DNA of 33,815 nt, taken from Agrocybe praecox (Eukaryota; Basidiomycota; Agaricomycetes; Agaricales; Agrocybaceae). The notes beneath the pieces were generated by a model, which had not been told where the DNA came from, searched no databases, and saw only the letters and a program-made list of their open reading frames with translations. Positions 31,761 through 33,815 of this stretch are shown piece by piece. The stretch covers positions 1-33,815 of the forward strand of contig CAXHKQ010000352.1 of the NCBI GenBank assembly GCA_964017145.1, written 5' to 3'. Both the position numbers and the translations under genes were made by a program. Within the stretch, counting starts at the first letter, position 1, and each line of letters starts with the position of its first letter.

Positions 31761-32545
31761 GCCCATCGGCAACTTAAAGACGGCCCTGCAGCTGCCTCCG
31801 TCGTCGTCATCGTCGTCGTCAGCAGCATTGTTGTTCGCTTGCTCTTCAGCTCCATCGTCGTCGTCGTCCACCAACGACGCTTGCGCGCGTGTGCGTGAGC
31901 GTGCGTGGTTCTTGAAAACTGGAATATCTGATGCAAAGCATAAAGTGGACGACGCACACGCAACCTACATACACAGGAACACATCATTGCATACTTGTAT
32001 AAATGTTAACATCATACTATAGTACACTATGCAGGCTTTTACGATACCTACACACGCGCCACGAAACGCTTCGAAGTTTCGTTCGAACGAACGAACGAAC
32101 GTCCTCACAAACGCATACAGAAATTCAGTTGAATCCGCTTGTGTGCGCTGGTGTGCTAGTGCTTGAGCACAAAAACTATGCTGACGACAGCAGCAGCACA
32201 AAATGTCAAACCGAAGACTCAAACCGCATACGAACTGGGTGTACTATACAGCCTATACAGTCGCATCCGCCGCCTCACAATCGCCAAGCCGAAGCAGCGG
32301 CGAGTCAGCAACGACGACGTTGTGAGTGTGTGTGTGTTCACTGTATGACGTGTGTGCGTTTTTGTTTGTATTGTGTGTATGACTGGAGTCGCGAGTACGC
32401 GCAAGTACGCGAACGGCCAGAGTGTTTTTAATGCCGCACACTCGCATACGAAACATTTGTGTGTATGGAGAATGACGAGAAACTCGTGGGTACGGAATGA
32501 GCTCCAGCGTTCGTTCGTTTATTAATACACACACATATAGTACAC
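31761..32545. other. CpG-rich island with GTC and GAAC repeats
   Basis: GTC/TCG runs (31798-31820 and 31853-31869), a GAAC run (32080-32101) forming a TTCGTTCGAACGAA palindrome, CAG (32190-32197) and GT (32322-32337). Frames up to 142 codons have no domain. Confidence 0.5.
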
Positions 32546-33815
32546 ACATCAACTACCCTAGTTTATGAATTTAGACCAAGCAATTCAAATTCAATGTTTC
32601 GCGAAATGTAGAAAAATCACAAACAATTGATTGATGCTAAATGTAGGTACATTATTCTATCGTTCGAAATTATTTCGTTGAAGGAAAGTCTTATCTTTTG
32701 CCAAGCGCGATCCTAACGAGACCTGGGAATTGAATTAGGAGCACCACTATACTATAGATGTTCATGATTTGTATTTGTTGAAGAAAATGTCTGCAGCACT
32801 ACAACTCATTCGAATACGATGTGCTATTTTTTGCTGGATTTTTGCTCCTTCTAAATTGGACATATTCGACTAAATGTTGGATAGTATGTGTCTTAAAACA
32901 AATAATCTTTCTTTCTATAAATATGCACTCTGATCGTGTAGGCTCTTTCATGCAAAAGTTCATCTCCAATGATTGAATGGGAATTTATCGGTGAATTTGA
33001 ATCTGTTTGTGTCTCAACGATAATATGAGAATCTACTATACTCTATATCATAAATTTGAAACATGTTCTAATTTTCGGTTTCGAGAAGAAGGGAAACTGG
33101 CATAAAAATTGTAATGATGCAGTTTTGTTATGAAACTACAATTCTATTATCTACGAAAAAATCGTTTAAGAAAAGACTTATACGCATATAATGGTAGAAC
33201 CTTTAATTTCGACCAAACAAACCAAAAGTCAACGATTTTCGTAATTTTTTTTTTTTTTTTTTTTTTCATATTATGAGTATTCATGCTCAATGCAATTACC
33301 TTCTATTTGAGTATACGTCTATACGTTAACACAAAACATTCTAATTCAAATATGTTGTTGAACAGCAAAAAGATAGTCTGAACAATTTTAAATCGCAATT
33401 AAGCCTTACTTAGACCTTAGACATCCATCTGTAGAGTTAGTATAATTTTGTGCAGAATTGTCATATCAAGCTATCGCACACGCGGATCCAGATGATAGAA
33501 GGTATGTTATTATTACTTAGTTTCTTTCGTTTAAATTAAGCCTTTTCGATTTTATTTTTCCGTGTGCAGTGAAGTGTGTCAACAGAATATGCAATGAGGA
33601 TAAGACTTCTCAAACAATTCTTGTTCTTTGGTAACAGAACAAAGCTCTTTCAACAATCAACGTATTAGGTGTATAACCTTGCTCATGCCGTTTTTGTATA
33701 TGAGTCTATAGCGGTCGTTCTGACTGATGCAAATTGATCAAAGTAAACATGGAGCAAGCTTGGGCATCTGTCAACAATATTGCATCAAAACATAGTCCCA
33801 AATAAATTTGCGCCA
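32546..33815. other. AT-rich DNA with a long T-run
   Basis: No gene, RNA or TE is recognised. A homopolymer of about 22 T lies at 33245-33266; it could be a retroposon tail on the minus strand, but no adjacent element or target duplication was found. A tRNA-like phrase on the minus strand near 32715-32745 has a mutated B box and is not called. Confidence 0.5.

Noticed and set aside
32715..32745. Minus-strand T-arm-like sequence
   Set aside because: The B box is degraded and no A box lies at the right distance.

Overview
The window looks like nuclear DNA from an insect or other arthropod. Three things point that way: several decayed mariner-type (DDxD) transposons with TA target duplications, tRNA-headed SINEs, and long dinucleotide and CAG/CGA-type microsatellites in CpG-dense DNA. 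CpG is not depleted, which suggests little germline methylation. Nothing looks bacterial or viral, and no complete protein-coding gene, true tRNA, rRNA or CRISPR array is visible. Most likely this is intergenic or large-intron sequence. Two short reading frames, at 22076 and 27737, could be first coding exons, but both are weak.

The layout alternates between two kinds of DNA. CpG-rich, microsatellite-rich islands lie at about 960-1460, 2880-3230, 4130-4600, 5890-7030, 7880-8386, 9084-9910, 12040-12750, 15740-16527, 17595-19050, 21256-22180, 24590-25450, 25740-26050, 27560-27960, 31060-31450 and 31760-32545. Between them is AT-richer DNA holding nearly all of the recognisable transposons.

Mobile elements from left to right: a mariner deletion derivative (338-809); a palindromic CAGT-ended MITE (1738-2171); a 266-bp tandem duplication (3234-3727); a foldback MITE split by a tRNA-derived SINE with a 14-bp target duplication (4759-5412); a CTACATGG-ended element (8387-9081); a second mariner derivative (10767-11287); an intact second foldback MITE (11429-11676); a 1-kb element with about 60-bp inverted ends (13197-14180); an inverted repeat with 427-bp arms (14221-15319); a chimeric TA-flanked element (16530-17592); a second SINE with a 15-bp target duplication (19567-19991); two pieces of a non-LTR retrotransposon on the minus strand (20600-21255 and 23110-24000); a decayed mariner with 24-bp perfect ends (22185-23107); and a second copy of that mariner (about 28271-30780).

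The most unusual structure is inside this last mariner. A GC-rich insert of 1583 bp (28851-30433) has 12-bp inverted ends and a 3-bp AAA duplication. It carries a six-copy 34-bp tandem array, a 228-bp Helitron-like element and a five-copy 90-bp array. The mariner copy at 22185 supplies an empty site that fixes the insertion to the base. The insert does not fit a transposon superfamily I can name from sequence alone.
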